A program made the position numbers and the translations under genes. This document shows, piece by piece, positions 6,759 to 7,312 of a stretch of 7,312 bases of DNA (the stretch's first letter is position 1; every line of letters begins with the position of its first letter). The stretch is from positions 1 to 7,312 of the forward strand of contig PWNY01000330.1 of NCBI GenBank assembly GCA_003557805.1, in the 5' to 3' direction. The DNA is from Bacteroidales bacterium. GTDB lineage: Bacteria; Bacteroidota; Bacteroidia; Bacteroidales; UBA7960. The notes beneath the pieces were generated by a model. That model did not search any database. It worked only from the letters and a program-made list of their open reading frames with translations, and was not told where the DNA came from.

Positions 6759-7312
6759 CTAAAGCAGGTTGAGCAGTTTATCAATTTCCACCTTGGCTTC
6801 AAGAAGCTGCAACATGGCAGATATGTAGCTGTTTTCTGCCTGCAGGTAATTACTGTTGGCCGTTGTAAGGTCAAGGCTTGACACGAGCCCCTGTTCATAT
6901 TTATTATTAATGTTGTCAAATACCCTCCTTGCCACCTCAAGGTTTTTCCGCTGGCTTTCATACTGCTCCATTGCATTGTTAAGATTGTACCTGAGCTGCT
7001 TTTCCTGGATCATAAGCTGCTCATGCAGCAGCTCTTTCTGGTTAAGAGCCACTTCATGGTTTATTCTTGCCTGGTTAACCCGGGATCGCCTCGCACCACT
7101 TGAAAATATTGGGATGTTTACATTCAGTCCTATCACGTGATTGGGTGTTATGTCAAATTCAGGTTTAAGAAGCTTTTCAGTATAATTGTAAAATCCCGCT
7201 ATAGTGGGGAGGTATTCAGCCCTTTGCATATTTATCTGTTTTTCAGCCAGGTTGGTCTGGAGCTTCATTGCCCTGAACCCCGGGTTTTCATTTACTGAGA
7301 AAGGTTTTGCCA
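6759..7312 (-). CDS. TolC-like outer-membrane efflux protein, C-terminal part
   Basis: The frame enters from the window edge with no start visible and ends at a TAG (6759-6761), giving the last 184 residues of a protein normally about 420-480 long. An internal ATG at 7268 should not be taken as the start, because coding clearly continues upstream (VNENPGFRA precedes it). The fragment is the second of the two TolC repeats. It has the NPG-containing opening, a long helix ending in AEYLPTIAGFYNYT, outer-membrane strand residues GLNVNIPIFSSGARRSRVNQ, a long coiled-coil pair (about 80-180 of the fragment), and the conserved YEQGLVSSLDLTTANSNYLQ that begins the last helix. It would form the trimeric exit duct for the adaptor and pump encoded next. 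The operon promoter lies outside the window. Confidence 0.92.
   Translation of the reverse strand, partial: AKPFSVNENPGFRAMKLQTNLAEKQINMQRAEYLPTIAGFYNYTEKLLKPEFDITPNHVIGLNVNIPIFSSGARRSRVNQARINHEVALNQKELLHEQLMIQEKQLRYNLNNAMEQYESQRKNLEVARRVFDNINNKYEQGLVSSLDLTTANSNYLQAENSYISAMLQLLEAKVEIDKLLNLL

Overview
The window reads as a piece of a Bacteroidota (Bacteroidetes-type) chromosome. This rests on three things: promoter-like motifs of the TTTG / TAnnTTTG class, weak or absent Shine-Dalgarno sequences with A/T-rich leaders, and the style of the encoded LpxA, efflux and outer-membrane proteins. All seven supported genes lie on the minus strand, so transcription runs from high to low coordinates. I see no RNA genes, insertion sequences, CRISPR arrays or integrase remnants.

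From right to left, positions 7312-5609 carry the end of a TolC-like outer-membrane efflux factor (its start lies outside the window), a lipoprotein-type HlyD/AcrA-family periplasmic adaptor, and the start of a 1040-residue RND pump. The pump extends to 2489 and has the paired transmembrane aspartates typical of drug/hydrophobe exporters. Together they form a complete tripartite envelope export system. Four bases after the pump stop lies a small PII-like (GlnB-fold) protein of about 98 residues. One base after its stop lies lpxA, encoding the first acyltransferase of lipid A synthesis. This spacing suggests that pump, PII-like protein and lpxA are transcribed and probably translated together. 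The PII-like gene between an efflux pump and a lipid A gene is the most interesting feature of the window.

Positions 1308-661 encode a small exported nitroreductase-fold flavoprotein (SagB/ThcOx-like), starting 29 bases after lpxA. It could be the last gene of the same operon or have its own weak promoter. Positions 377-660 contain no gene. They hold a terminator-like hairpin, a good Bacteroidota-type promoter and a perfect 9-bp inverted repeat just upstream of that promoter. The promoter drives the last gene, of which only the first 125 codons (376-1) are inside the window: an exported, probably outer-membrane beta-barrel protein of unknown function.
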